This document shows positions 1 through 7,846 of a DNA stretch of 21,963 nucleotides, piece after piece. The translations under genes were made by a program, and so were the position numbers. The first letter of the stretch is position 1, and each line of letters opens with the position of its first letter. The notes beneath the pieces were generated by a model. The model saw nothing but the letters and a program-made list of their open reading frames with translations. It had not been told where the DNA came from and ran no database searches. Source of the DNA: DATAEK01 sp036258055 (GTDB lineage Bacteria; Acidobacteriota; Vicinamibacteria; Vicinamibacterales; 2-12-FULL-66-21); assembly GCA_036258055.1 (NCBI GenBank), contig DATAEK010000226.1, positions 1-21,963 of the forward strand, written 5' to 3'.

Positions 1-1160
1 CCGAGCACCGGCACCTTGACCCGGTCGAGCCGCCGTTCGATGCTCAGCCCGCGCCAGTAGGCATCGTCTTTCTCGTGGTCGAACCAGTCGTTCCAGAACT
101 GCGGGCGCGGACAGCCGGCCTTTTCCGCCGCCTCGATCACCGGCAGGTGGTTGAAGGCCTCCACTTCGTTCACGTTGCTGATGTCCGACATCGTGTCCTT
201 CACCGCCGTCAGGCAGAGCCACGGGACGATGGTGGGGGAGAAGACCATGTCGATGTAGGGCACGATGCGCAGCGGGTCGGCGGTGGCGACGGCCGGGGCG
301 ATCGTCGCAAGGTGAGGGGGGTGCGCGATCGCGGCGTACCAGGCGTAGAGCCCGGGGTTCGAAGCGCCGATCATCCCCACCTTTCCGTTGCTGCTCGGGA
401 GCGCCGCCGCCCATTCCACCGCGTCGTACCCGTCCTGCTCCTGCATGGCGTTCATGTCGAGCACGCCGCCGGAACCGCCGCGGCCGCGTACGTCCTGCTT
501 CACGTAGATGTAGCCGCGCGACGCCCAGAACTCGGCGTTGGCCTTGTCGATACGGAGATACGGTGTGCGCTCGAGGACGACGCCGAAGGGCCCGTCGCCT
601 ACAGGCCTGGCCACGTAGTTCATGAGCGTGGTGCCGTCGCGCGCGGTCATCGGGACGGCCGGGTCGATGGTGACCTGGAACGTAGGCTGCGAGAGATCAC
701 CCGGCCACAGCTCGTAGTTCGGCTCCCAGACAGGTGGGCCGGCACGCTTCTCGAGCCAGACGCGATCGATCGGTTTGCCGTCTCGATAGATCTGGCCGGA
801 GATGGCGTCACCCTTTACGACGGCGCGAATCTCCCGGGCGTTGTCGAGCGACACGACGAGGTTGTCGCCCGTGACGCTCACCTTCGTGATGGTCTCGAGC
901 GGCGCACCGCTGCGACGCTTCCACCAGGCACCCTCGGCCGTCGGACCGTCGAAGTGGACGACGCCCATGCGCCGGCGCGCTTCGAAACCACCGTTCGGCG
1001 CCGCACCGAGCATCCGGTAGTAATCCCAGTCACCGGCGAGGCGCGTATCGGGCGACGCTGCTGCCTGCTGTCCACGGCAGCCGGCCGAGAAGAGAGCGAT
1101 GAGCACGATGAGCGCCGGCGTGCACGCGGACAGGACACGTCGAAGCCGGGGGGAACGCAT
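1..1160 (-). CDS. CocE/NonD-family serine hydrolase, lipoprotein (3' end outside window)
   Basis: Predicted alpha/beta hydrolase of the CocE/NonD (X-Pro dipeptidyl-peptidase S15-like) family, which hydrolyses acyl or peptide bonds through a Ser-His-Asp triad. The first ~386 codons are present and the gene continues past base 1. Start ATG at 1158-1160 is preceded by AAGGAG (1170-1175). Residues 1-28 form a lipoprotein signal: basic start, hydrophobic core, then FSAGC with Cys28 as the lipidated residue. Residues ~35-155 are an extra N-terminal beta-rich stretch. The hydrolase domain begins near residue 165, with RDGTTL at 174-179, ERTPY at 197-201 and QDVRGRGGSGG at 222-232. The nucleophile elbow is GASNPG (265-270) with Ser267. 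CocE relatives usually have Tyr after this Ser, and here it is Asn. The triad Asp and His lie beyond the window. Family call is firm; substrate is unknown. Confidence 0.85.
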   Translation of the reverse strand, partial: MRSPRLRRVLSACTPALIVLIALFSAGCRGQQAAASPDTRLAGDWDYYRMLGAAPNGGFEARRRMGVVHFDGPTAEGAWWKRRSGAPLETITKVSVTGDNLVVSLDNAREIRAVVKGDAISGQIYRDGKPIDRVWLEKRAGPPVWEPNYELWPGDLSQPTFQVTIDPAVPMTARDGTTLMNYVARPVGDGPFGVVLERTPYLRIDKANAEFWASRGYIYVKQDVRGRGGSGGVLDMNAMQEQDGYDAVEWAAALPSSNGKVGMIGASNPGLYAWYAAIAHPPHLATIAPAVATADPLRIVPYIDMVFSPTIVPWLCLTAVKDTMSDISNVNEVEAFNHLPVIEAAEKAGCPRPQFWNDWFDHEKDDAYWRGLSIERRLDRVKVPVL

Positions 1161-1239
1161 CGCCGGAAGCTCCTTACCTCTTGGAGTCGCTCACTGCGCC
1201 ATCGTGTCGACTTCGTTAATCGACGTGATGCGGTAACGA

Positions 1240-1281
1240 CCGCCGCTCGCGGCGGCAACCCGAGCTCCACGAGACTCGGGT
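1240..1281. other. Two adjacent short hairpins upstream of the CocE-like gene
   Basis: The 288-base gap 1161-1448 holds no gene I can support. It contains two inverted repeats separated by two bases. The first is CCGCCG-ctcg-CGGCGG at 1240-1255. The second is ACCCGAG (1258-1264) with CTCGGGT (1275-1281). They lie 80-121 bases upstream of the hydrolase start on the minus strand and have no T-run, so they look more like leader structure or an upstream attenuating structure than an intrinsic terminator. GC-rich sequence makes such stems fairly common by chance. Confidence 0.3.
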
Positions 1282-1448
1282 CACGCGTCGCTCGCGGGCT
1301 CTCGACTATCGTCCAGGGCGATGGGCATGTTAGTCGCTTCACGGAGAAGGCGCCAAGCCAGTAGTTAACCGACAGCGGAGCTCACGTTTACGGCCGCCTC
1401 CAGAGCCCTCAGACCTCGGTACAGGCACGGCGTAAGCCGCGGGCGTCC

Positions 1449-1964
1449 CTACTCGAACCGCTGTAGGACGGCCGTCGAGCAGGTGGACCGGTACTGGGAA
1501 CCGTCCGATCGGTAGAACTCCGCGCCGCCCGCCGAGGTCGCGTGGTCCGGATCCGTCAGCGTGACGGTGTGGTCGATCACCTGCCACCCTGCATCGAACC
1601 CGGGCGTAACCGGCAGGTTCGGAGGCGTAGTGAACAGGATCTGCGCCACCATGCGCTGCCGGAACGTGCTTGCCCCCAGTCGAGCCCACGTGCCGTGGCC
1701 GGTGCTGCGCTGGCCGGGGGCGAATGCGACGCCGCCCGGGCTTTCGTAGATGGTCCCGCCGTCGTCGAACGTCACAAGCGAGCTGAACGTGCCACGCACC
1801 TCCTGGGTGACACAGTCGCGCTGCGACACCTGCACGATCCAGGCACCTTCGATAGTCTTCCCCTGGGCCACCGCTGGCCGGTCGGCTGCGGCGATCAGCG
1901 AGACGACGAGTCCAGCCGCACTCCCGACAAGTACGAATCGCGTTGTCGAAGCCTTCCATGCCAT
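1449..1964 (-). CDS. Exported lipocalin-like protein of unknown function
   Basis: 171 residues. The start ATG (1962-1964) has a strong ribosome site, AGGAGG, at 1970-1975. Residues 1-34 form a Sec signal peptide (KASTTR, hydrophobic core, then a likely AVAQG cleavage region). The mature part begins with an IEGAW-like strand and is rich in alternating hydrophobic strands, with a conserved-looking FAPGQRSTGHGTW block (~81-93) and an ILFTTPPNLP block near 109-118. It ends in an RFE tail. It resembles an uncharacterised family of small exported beta-barrel proteins common in acidobacteria; this resemblance is from memory of the family pattern. Two cysteines in the mature part (RDC and STC) could form a disulfide. 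It is divergent from the regulator gene at 2148, sharing a 183-base spacer. Confidence 0.75.
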   Translation of the reverse strand: MAWKASTTRFVLVGSAAGLVVSLIAAADRPAVAQGKTIEGAWIVQVSQRDCVTQEVRGTFSSLVTFDDGGTIYESPGGVAFAPGQRSTGHGTWARLGASTFRQRMVAQILFTTPPNLPVTPGFDAGWQVIDHTVTLTDPDHATSAGGAEFYRSDGSQYRSTCSTAVLQRFE

Positions 1965-2147
1965 GACTGCCTCCTGGTTGAATCACCACGGCAGCGATCG
2001 GGCTGCCGGATGCGCGGATCCTCAGCGCGGCGGGCAGGCTGACTCCATGGAGAGCGACTGGAGAACGTCTGAATCCTGTCTGACCGGCGAAGTGGCAGGA
2101 CGAGCGAGAGTTATGGCAACGTAGGTGGGTTGGAAGGGCGAAAAGTC

Positions 2148-4058
2148 ATGACGCCCGATTCCCGCGAGACGTTTCGCTTCGGCGATTTCGTGCTCGATCT
2201 CGCCGCGTACGAACTGCGCGACAACGGGCGCGCGGTTCGACTCGAGCGGCAGCCGATGGATCTGCTGATCCTCCTGGTCGAGCGTCGTGGGCAACTCGTC
2301 ACGCGCGCCGATATCGTCGAGCGGCTGTGGGGCCCGGACATCTTCGTGGACGTCGAGACCGGTGTCCACACGGCCATCCGCAAGATTCGGCGGGCGCTTC
2401 GCGACTCACCGGACGTGCCCACGTTCCTCGACACCGTACCCGGCAAGGGCTATCGGTTCATTGCGCCGGTCAGTGTGGAGGGCCCCGGCACGGCCGCGCC
2501 GGTGCCCGAGCTGGCCCTGGCCGAGGTGCCCGCACGCGAAGCAGTCCCGCCCAGGTCCGTTTCTTCCAGCCGTGCCCTCTTCGCGACGATCGCACTCATG
2601 CTCGCCGTGTTGGCGGGCCTCTCCGGATGGGCCTGGCACCGAGCGGAGCTCACGCCTTCGGAAGTGACGCTGGCGGTTCTGCCGTTCGAAGACCTGAGTG
2701 GCGATCCGGAAGCGGAGTATCTGGCAAGTGGCCTCGCTGAGGAAGTGATCGTTGCGCTCGGACAGATCGACCCAGCGTACGTCCATGTCGTCGGCAGAAC
2801 TTCGATCATGACCTACAAGCACACGACGAAGTCGCGCGCAGAAATCGGGCGCGAACTGCATGCCGACTACCTCGTCGAGAGCGCCGTGCGCTCGGAGCGT
2901 GGTCGCGTGCGAATCACCGCCGGTCTCGTGCGCGTGCGCGATCAGATACAGGTATGGTCCGACTCCTACGATCGCGAGCCCACCAGCATTCTGAGCCTGC
3001 AGCAGGAGCTCAGCGCGGCAATCGCGACGCAGATTCGTTTGCGACTGTCGCCCGATCGTCTGAGCGCCCTCGGGCGGCGTCAGACCCACGAGCCGGAGGC
3101 GTACGATCTCTATCTTCGCGGCCGCAACTTCGCGAACCAGCGTACGCCTGCGACGACGAACCGCGCGATCGAATACTTCCAGCGCGCGACGACTCTCGAT
3201 CCGAACTATGCCCTCGCGTGGGCGGAACTCGCCAGGGTCTACAGCTCGAGTACGCTCAACGCCGACGCGCCGCCGCTCACCGTGGGCCCTCTCGCCAGGA
3301 ACGCAGCCATGCAGGCGGTCCGTGCCGATCGCAACCTGGCCGAGGCCCAGGAGGCACTCGGACACTCACTGTGGACGTTCAGCTGGAACTGGCCAGCGGC
3401 AGAACAAGCGCTCCGGCGGGCTGTGGCTCTCGGTCCGCAATCGGTGATGAGCCACACGGCTCTGGGCCACTTGCTGTCGCAGATGGGCCGTCACATCGAA
3501 GCCGAGGCCTTCATGCGTCGCGCGCGCGAGCTCGACCCGTTGTTCGCCATGAGCCACGCCATGTCGTCGCAGGTGGCGTATCAAGCGCGCGACTACGCAT
3601 CCGCCGTCGAGTACGGGCGCCAGGCCGTCACGATCGATCCTGACTTCTGGATTGGTCACATCACGCTCGGGCAGGCGTACCAGGGCCTCGGCCGGACCGC
3701 TGACGCGCTCGAGGAGCTCACGACAGCCGCACGGCTTTCGGGTCAGAACAGCAAGGCCCTCTCATTGCGTGGCTACCTGCTCGCGAAGGCGGGGCGTGCG
3801 AACGAAGCCCGCGATTTGCTCCGGACGCTCGAGGCCGCCTCGCATCAGCGATACGTCCCCCCGTATGCTTTTGCGCTCGTGCAGGCCGGACTGGGCGAGC
3901 GAGACGCTGTGTTCGCTTCGCTCGACAACGCGTTTGCCGTGCACGACGTCCACCTCATGTACCTGCCTGTCGATCCCAAATGGGATCCGTATCGCGACGA
4001 CCCGCGTTTCAAGGCGCTCGTCGATAAGTGCGGCTTCATGCGCACGCAGTCCCGTTGA
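2148..4058 (+). CDS. Transmembrane winged-helix regulator with TolB-like and TPR domains
   Basis: 636 residues. ATG at 2148 is chosen over the in-frame TTG at 2130 because GGAAGGG (2132-2138) sits about 9 bases before it. Residues ~9-107 are an OmpR/CadC-type winged helix (FRFGDFVLD at the start; TVPGKGYRF before the wing). Residues 143-162 are a single membrane helix. Residues ~174-298 resemble the TolB N-terminal/FlgO-like domain (LAVLPFEDLSGD, YLASGLAEEV). Residues ~318-630 hold tandem TPRs with repeated ALxxDP-type ends (for example TTLDPNYALAWAELA, ELDPLFAMSHA, TIDPDFWIGHI). The plan is a CadC-like one-component regulator: DNA binding in the cytoplasm and a sensory or protein-binding TPR domain outside. 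The MFS gene starts 84 bases downstream and is a plausible target or operon partner. The ligand is unknown. Confidence 0.9.
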   Translation: MTPDSRETFRFGDFVLDLAAYELRDNGRAVRLERQPMDLLILLVERRGQLVTRADIVERLWGPDIFVDVETGVHTAIRKIRRALRDSPDVPTFLDTVPGKGYRFIAPVSVEGPGTAAPVPELALAEVPAREAVPPRSVSSSRALFATIALMLAVLAGLSGWAWHRAELTPSEVTLAVLPFEDLSGDPEAEYLASGLAEEVIVALGQIDPAYVHVVGRTSIMTYKHTTKSRAEIGRELHADYLVESAVRSERGRVRITAGLVRVRDQIQVWSDSYDREPTSILSLQQELSAAIATQIRLRLSPDRLSALGRRQTHEPEAYDLYLRGRNFANQRTPATTNRAIEYFQRATTLDPNYALAWAELARVYSSSTLNADAPPLTVGPLARNAAMQAVRADRNLAEAQEALGHSLWTFSWNWPAAEQALRRAVALGPQSVMSHTALGHLLSQMGRHIEAEAFMRRARELDPLFAMSHAMSSQVAYQARDYASAVEYGRQAVTIDPDFWIGHITLGQAYQGLGRTADALEELTTAARLSGQNSKALSLRGYLLAKAGRANEARDLLRTLEAASHQRYVPPYAFALVQAGLGERDAVFASLDNAFAVHDVHLMYLPVDPKWDPYRDDPRFKALVDKCGFMRTQSR

Positions 4059-4082
4059 CAACTGAGAACTCAGCGCGGTCAG

Positions 4083-4099
4083 CTGTGCCTATTGCACAG
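4083..4099. other. Short perfect hairpin between regulator and transporter genes
   Basis: CTGTGC-ctatt-GCACAG, a 6-bp perfect stem with a 5-base loop, 24 bases after the regulator stop and 43 bases before the transporter start. No T-run follows, so it is not a convincing intrinsic terminator. It could be an operator or an intercistronic processing structure. Confidence 0.3.
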
Positions 4100-4142
4100 A
4101 CACCACGGGGACCTGTGACAGACTAGGGCTCCAAGCCCAACC

Positions 4143-5408
4143 ATGAGATACCGTCCCCGCGTGTCGGGGCTTCTCATTCTGCTCTTCGCTATCACCTACA
4201 TCGACCGTGTGTGCATTTCCGTGGCGGGTCCCCGCATGCAGGAGGACCTGGGCATCGATCCCGTCGGCTGGGGGTGGGTGACCGCCATGTTCACGCTGTC
4301 GTATTGCCTGTTCGAGATTCCCACCGGCGCCCTGGGGGATCGCATCGGTCCGCGACGGGTGTTGACGCGCGTGGTGCTCTGGTGGTCCGCGTTCACGTCC
4401 CTGACCGGTGCCGTGTCGAACTATTACCTGCTCCTGATCACGAGGTTTTGCTTTGGTGCCGGCGAAGCGGGCGCGTTTCCGAACGCGTCGATCGTTGTCT
4501 CGCGGTGGTTTCCTCCGTCCCAGCGCGCGAGCATGGCGGGGGTGCTGCTGATGGCGAGCCAGATTGGCGGAGCCATCGCGCCGCTCCTCGTCGTGCCCAT
4601 CCAGATGCGTTATGGGTGGCGCGCCTCGTTCTATGTGTTCGGCGCATTGGGGGTGCTCTGGGCGGCTGTGTGGTACTCCTGGTTTCGAGATACCCCTGCC
4701 GAGAAGCCTGGAGTGAGCCAGGCGGAACTCGACTCGATCACGGCGGTCGCGCCGTCGCACGGCCATGCGTTCCCCTGGCGCATCGCGCTACGCTCCGAGA
4801 CCGTTCTGGCGATGGCCGCGACGGCGTTTTGCTACGTCTACGTGTACACCTTCTTTCAGACGTGGTTTCACACGTTCCTGATCAAGGGACGTGGCTTCAC
4901 CGAAGGGAGCCTGCTGCTGTCGGCGCTCCCGTACGCGGTCGCCGCGTGCGCGAACCTGGGAGGCGGAGCGGCAAGTGACGCCCTGGTCCGGCGCCTGGGC
5001 GTGAAGTGGGGCCGGCGCTCTCTCGGTGTCGCCGGACTGGGCAGCGCATGCCTCTTTACTATCGCCGCCATGCTCACGGAGCAGCAGTTGCTCACCGTCA
5101 TCCTGCTCTCACTCGTGTATGGCGCAATCACGTTCCAGCAGGCGGGCGTTTTCGGTGTCTGTCTGGACATCGGTGGAAGGCACGCGGGATCGATGGTCGG
5201 GCTGATGAACACGTCAGCGCAGGTCGGAGGCTTGCTCTCCTCCGTCGCGTACGGGTACATCGTCGAACGCTTCCACAGCTACGACGCTCCCTTCGTCCCG
5301 ATGGCGGCCGTGTTGTGCCTCGGTGCACTTTTCTGGCTCAAGATCGACGCCTCGGAAGAGGTCAGCACCCCGTCGTTCGTCGCCGCCGTGCCCGAGACCG
5401 CTCACTGA
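4143..5408 (+). CDS. MFS transporter, anion:cation symporter (ACS)-like
   Basis: 421 residues with about twelve hydrophobic segments, the usual length for the major facilitator superfamily. ATG at 4143 starts three residues before TM1. The signature YIDRVCISVAGPRM (~18-31), LGDRIGPRR (61-69) between TM2 and TM3, and RFCFGAGEAGAFPNAS near 101-116 match the ACS branch, which moves organic anions such as hexuronates, glucarate or related sugar acids with protons. A long cytoplasmic loop follows TM6 (RDTPAEKPGVSQAEL), as is usual in this family. The C-terminal tail (DASEEVST onward) is soluble. Inner-membrane location is expected. It may be co-transcribed with the upstream regulator. The specific substrate cannot be read from the sequence. 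Confidence 0.88.
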   Translation: MRYRPRVSGLLILLFAITYIDRVCISVAGPRMQEDLGIDPVGWGWVTAMFTLSYCLFEIPTGALGDRIGPRRVLTRVVLWWSAFTSLTGAVSNYYLLLITRFCFGAGEAGAFPNASIVVSRWFPPSQRASMAGVLLMASQIGGAIAPLLVVPIQMRYGWRASFYVFGALGVLWAAVWYSWFRDTPAEKPGVSQAELDSITAVAPSHGHAFPWRIALRSETVLAMAATAFCYVYVYTFFQTWFHTFLIKGRGFTEGSLLLSALPYAVAACANLGGGAASDALVRRLGVKWGRRSLGVAGLGSACLFTIAAMLTEQQLLTVILLSLVYGAITFQQAGVFGVCLDIGGRHAGSMVGLMNTSAQVGGLLSSVAYGYIVERFHSYDAPFVPMAAVLCLGALFWLKIDASEEVSTPSFVAAVPETAH

Positions 5409-5476
5409 CGCACACGCTTCGAGGCGTCGGGCTTGACCTGCTGTTCACGCAGCTTCATCGCTCGTTGCCGCGCCGG

Positions 5477-5920
5477 TTAGGGGATGGCGATCGTGGCGCA
5501 GTCCACCGCCTCCATGGCGAGCGTGCCGTTGGGACGGAAATCGCCATCGTTGTCATACGACAGGGTGCCGACCAGGTTCGTGTCGGTCACTCCCGCTACC
5601 GTGAAGTCGTTCAGCGACTCCGCCGTGGAGTGGACGAATAGTCCCATACGGACCGCTCCATCCGACCCCATCATCGCGCTGCCATGAACTGGAGCCAGCC
5701 TGCGGGCTCCCGTCGAAAAATAGAAGCCGTGGAGTGCGATCGCCCCGCCGCGGCTCAACGTTTCCATGTTCCGGATGATGAAGGTGTTGAAAGTTCCGCC
5801 ACCAGTCGGACTGGAGATACAGACGTCCCTAGCCTTCGGCGCACCGGCGGCGCCGCCGTTCACCGACAGCATGAGCGCAAGCCCCAGAACGACAGGCAGC
5901 GACCGCTTCAGACTCGCCAT
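5477..5920 (-). CDS. Small exported protein of unknown function
   Basis: 147 residues. The ATG at 5918-5920 is preceded by a GGGAG ribosome site. A clear Sec signal peptide covers residues 1-27 (MASLKRSLP, hydrophobic core, GGAAGA). The mature 120 residues are rich in Gly, Ser, Thr and beta-prone stretches and contain two cysteines, one near the start (DVCISS) and one near the end (VDCATI), which could pair in the periplasm. A cluster YDNDGDF near the C-terminus is acidic and could bind a cation, but this is only a guess. No family is recognised. It converges with the MFS gene and lies downstream of the repeated element at 6024-6079. Confidence 0.65.
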   Translation of the reverse strand: MASLKRSLPVVLGLALMLSVNGGAAGAPKARDVCISSPTGGGTFNTFIIRNMETLSRGGAIALHGFYFSTGARRLAPVHGSAMMGSDGAVRMGLFVHSTAESLNDFTVAGVTDTNLVGTLSYDNDGDFRPNGTLAMEAVDCATIAIP

Positions 5921-6023
5921 TTCAGTTCTCCCGACCTCACACGGTGTTTGTTGCCGTCGGCCTGTTCACACTAACGCTCGGTAGCTCATCGCTCTCGAGA
6001 TGCTTGAGAATGGCCGCACAGAT

Positions 6024-6079
6024 GCGGCAGTTTCTGCCGCTATATGGGAGATCGAGAACCGGTTCAGAAAGGCGACACG
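6024..6079 (+). repeat. Repeated hairpin-plus-tail noncoding element, copy A
   Basis: A perfect hairpin GCGGCAG-ttt-CTGCCGC (6024-6040) is followed directly by ATATGGGAGATCGAGAAC (6042-6059) and a tail ending GGCGACACG (6071-6079). Bases 6034-6079 align without gaps to 15673-15718, with 32 of 46 identical by my count. It lies 104-159 bases upstream of the exported-protein start at 5920, between that gene and the cupin stop. The function is unknown: candidates are a regulator site, a leader RNA read from the minus strand, or a dispersed palindromic repeat. Confidence 0.45.
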
Positions 6080-6084
6080 CGCCC

Positions 6085-6699
6085 TCACTTCTTCGGGTTG
6101 TCCAGCCGGCCCGCACTCTCGGAGTGTCCGAGGTGTGCGCAGTCTCGCTGCTGCTCTGGTGTGATCTGGGTCGGCGTTTCACCCGCGGGCACGGAATTGC
6201 ATCGCATCGCATCCTCGAATCCTGGCGCTGAGAAAACGAACGTCAGGGCGATCGGTTCGGTGCCGATGTTCTTCCCACTTATCCAGGTATTTGCCGGGAT
6301 AAACACCAGTCCTCCGGCATCGAGATCGCGCTCCTGCTCGCCGAGCCACACGTGGGCGGTTCCGCTCTGGATCAGCAGGATTTCATCCTGAAGCAAGTGC
6401 CTGTGCTTCGGTAATGTCGCTCCCGGAGCAAGCAGTTCCGTGCCCGCCACCAGATGCTGCGAGCCATTGTTCTTCGGGCTCACCTTCAGCATGAATTGGG
6501 AGGCGGCGGGGGAACTGCCGTCAGTGTGAAGGCGGCGAGTCCGCAGCTCCCCTTCGTCTCTTTCCAACAGCAGAGGCTGAACATTCGCATCTGAACTTCG
6601 AACTCCAGTGGATTGATCTGCTTGGAATTCCGCAGTGCAGAGTCCGCCTGCCACAATCGCGATCGCTGTCACCATAGTCGGAACTGCTATTGAGTTCAC
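6085..6699 (-). CDS. Exported cupin-domain protein
   Basis: 204 residues. N-terminal residues 1-24 form a signal peptide (VTAIAIVAGGLCTA). The cupin core spans about 80-160. Motif 1 is visible as LPKHRHLLQDEILLIQSG, supplying His99, His101 and Glu106 as metal ligands. Motif 2 (GGLVFIPANTWISGKN, 129-144) has Ile140 where many metal-binding cupins carry the fourth ligand, His, so metal binding may be altered. Residues 165-204 are a polar tail with two more cysteines. Cupins of this size are often sugar- or small-molecule-binding proteins, isomerases or sensors, and no specific reaction can be named. It is divergent from the methyltransferase at 6776 with a 76-base shared promoter region. Confidence 0.8.
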   Translation of the reverse strand: MNSIAVPTMVTAIAIVAGGLCTAEFQADQSTGVRSSDANVQPLLLERDEGELRTRRLHTDGSSPAASQFMLKVSPKNNGSQHLVAGTELLAPGATLPKHRHLLQDEILLIQSGTAHVWLGEQERDLDAGGLVFIPANTWISGKNIGTEPIALTFVFSAPGFEDAMRCNSVPAGETPTQITPEQQRDCAHLGHSESAGRLDNPKK

Positions 6700-6746
6700 A
6701 CCTCACCTCGCGGAGCAGTGTACTGTCCATTCACGAAACCCAGAGC

Positions 6747-6752
6747 GATAAT
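6747..6752 (+). promoter_or_regulatory. Possible -10 hexamer for the methyltransferase gene
   Basis: GATAAT sits 23 bases before the ATG at 6776, in the short divergent spacer 6700-6775. No good -35 hexamer is visible at the expected distance, so this rests on one hexamer and position only. Confidence 0.3.
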
Positions 6753-6775
6753 CGACGTGTTGTGAGGTCCTTCGA

Positions 6776-7540
6776 ATGTCAGGTTGCGATCGGGTCCCCG
6801 ACACTTTCATCGCGATGGACAGAAAAGGCGACTACGGCTATGACGCGCCTTACGCGCTGATGACCTTCGCCGCGCTCGGCTCAGTTGCCGCGGTCGCCGC
6901 GATTGTTTCGTGGTGGAGGCAAAGCGGCCACCTGGCAGCGATGCTGGGGTTTTACGGTGCGTTCTTTCTGGCAAACGCGGCCAGCTTTTTCTACACCACC
7001 AGGCGCGGCAAGTTCCGGGTATGGGACGAAGTCATCGACGATCTTCACCTGTGCGGCAACGAACGCGTGCTCGACATGGGGTGTGGGCGCGGCGCCATCC
7101 TGACCGCCGTGGCGAAGCGGTTGAACACCGGGCGAATAACGGGCGTCGATCTGTGGAGCACGCACGATCAATCCGGAAATTCCCGAGACGTGACGATGCG
7201 AAACGCGGCGCTCGAAGGGGTGAGTGACCGAATCGACATCGAGACCGGCGACATGCGGGCACTGCCGTTTGCCGACGGGATCTTCGATGTCGTGGTGTCC
7301 AGTCTTGCCATCCACAACATCTCCTCGAACGCTGCACGCGCGCAAGCGGTTGCTGAAGCGTGGCGGGTGCTCAAGAGTGGTGGCCGTCTGGCCATTGCCG
7401 ACATTCGCGCGACGGCGCGCTACGCTGAAACGCTCAACACGCTCGGCGCGACCGGAGTTTGCCCGCCGGCGGCTCGGGTGGCGGTTCTGGTACGGCAATC
7501 CGTTCGCCGGGACCACGCTGGTGACGGCATCGAAACCTGA
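6776..7540 (+). CDS. Membrane-anchored class I SAM methyltransferase, frameshifted at C-terminus
   Basis: 254 residues as read. ATG at 6776 follows GAGG at about 9 bases; the alternative ATG at 6815 has no ribosome site. Two hydrophobic segments (~28-48 and 52-72) anchor the enzyme. The Rossmann methyltransferase domain follows: motif I VLDMGCGRGAIL (98-109), acidic Asp125 after strand 2, motif post-II ETGDMRALPF (156-165), motif IV FDVVVSSLAIHN (170-181) and LKSGGRLAIADI (199-210). After LGATGV (223-228) the reading frame becomes non-family sequence (CPPAARVAVL...). The expected end, RRLGWRFWYGNPFAG then TTLVTASKP, is found intact in another frame ending at 7550. One extra or two missing bases near 7457 explain this. 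The acceptor substrate is unknown. Confidence 0.8.
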   Translation: MSGCDRVPDTFIAMDRKGDYGYDAPYALMTFAALGSVAAVAAIVSWWRQSGHLAAMLGFYGAFFLANAASFFYTTRRGKFRVWDEVIDDLHLCGNERVLDMGCGRGAILTAVAKRLNTGRITGVDLWSTHDQSGNSRDVTMRNAALEGVSDRIDIETGDMRALPFADGIFDVVVSSLAIHNISSNAARAQAVAEAWRVLKSGGRLAIADIRATARYAETLNTLGATGVCPPAARVAVLVRQSVRRDHAGDGIET

Positions 7541-7550
7541 ACGCATGTGA
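7458..7550 (+). pseudogene. Out-of-frame true C-terminus of the methyltransferase
   Basis: Reading from TTT at 7458 gives FARRRLGWRFWYGNPFAG followed by TTLVTASKPERM and a TGA at 7548-7550. This is the C-terminal strand pattern expected of this methyltransferase group and it is absent from the main frame. The two frames differ by one base. The cause could be a real frameshift mutation, a sequencing or assembly indel, or less likely programmed frameshifting; I see no obvious slippery heptamer, only GTTTGCCC. Confidence 0.65.
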
Positions 7551-7846
7551 AACACCCTGACAGCGGCTTGGGCAACGCCCGACCAGGTGGCGAAGGCGAT
7601 CAGGCGGCAACCAATTTCCTCCTCGAGCCCGAGCCTCGGCCCGCGCCGGTTTGCTGTAGACTACGCACTCCCTGACAATGTTCGCGTCTGCCACGCGGAT
7701 CGGGAACCGTGCGATTGCCGGCCCGCTCGGCGCAGGTCCAATGGTGCCGAGCCCGAAGCTCGCCCGACCTCGATCGACACATCGTCAACCCGTTTCCCCG
7801 AGCTGGTAGAGAAGTCAAACGCAAATTGCCGACAATCGAGGATGTG
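7551..7846. other. Intergenic region without a supported gene
   Basis: This 296-base stretch separates the methyltransferase from the M20 peptidase gene. The peptidase frame stays open back to 7709, but that extension is Arg- and Pro-rich with no signal-peptide character, so I leave it out. A -10-like TGTAGACT lies at 7655-7662 without a clear -35. I see no RNA gene or repeat. Confidence 0.4.

Noticed and set aside
75..1364. Long plus-strand open frame of 429 codons
   Set aside because: It is antisense to the CocE-like gene, Arg/His/Asp-rich with no family pattern; the minus strand carries a signal peptide and hydrolase motifs.
2406..3365. Minus-strand open frame of 319 codons inside the regulator gene
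   Set aside because: Shadow of the high-GC regulator coding strand, which has clear wHTH and TPR motifs.
4083..4099. Intrinsic terminator between regulator and transporter
   Set aside because: Hairpin is perfect but no T-run follows, so I list it only as a hairpin.
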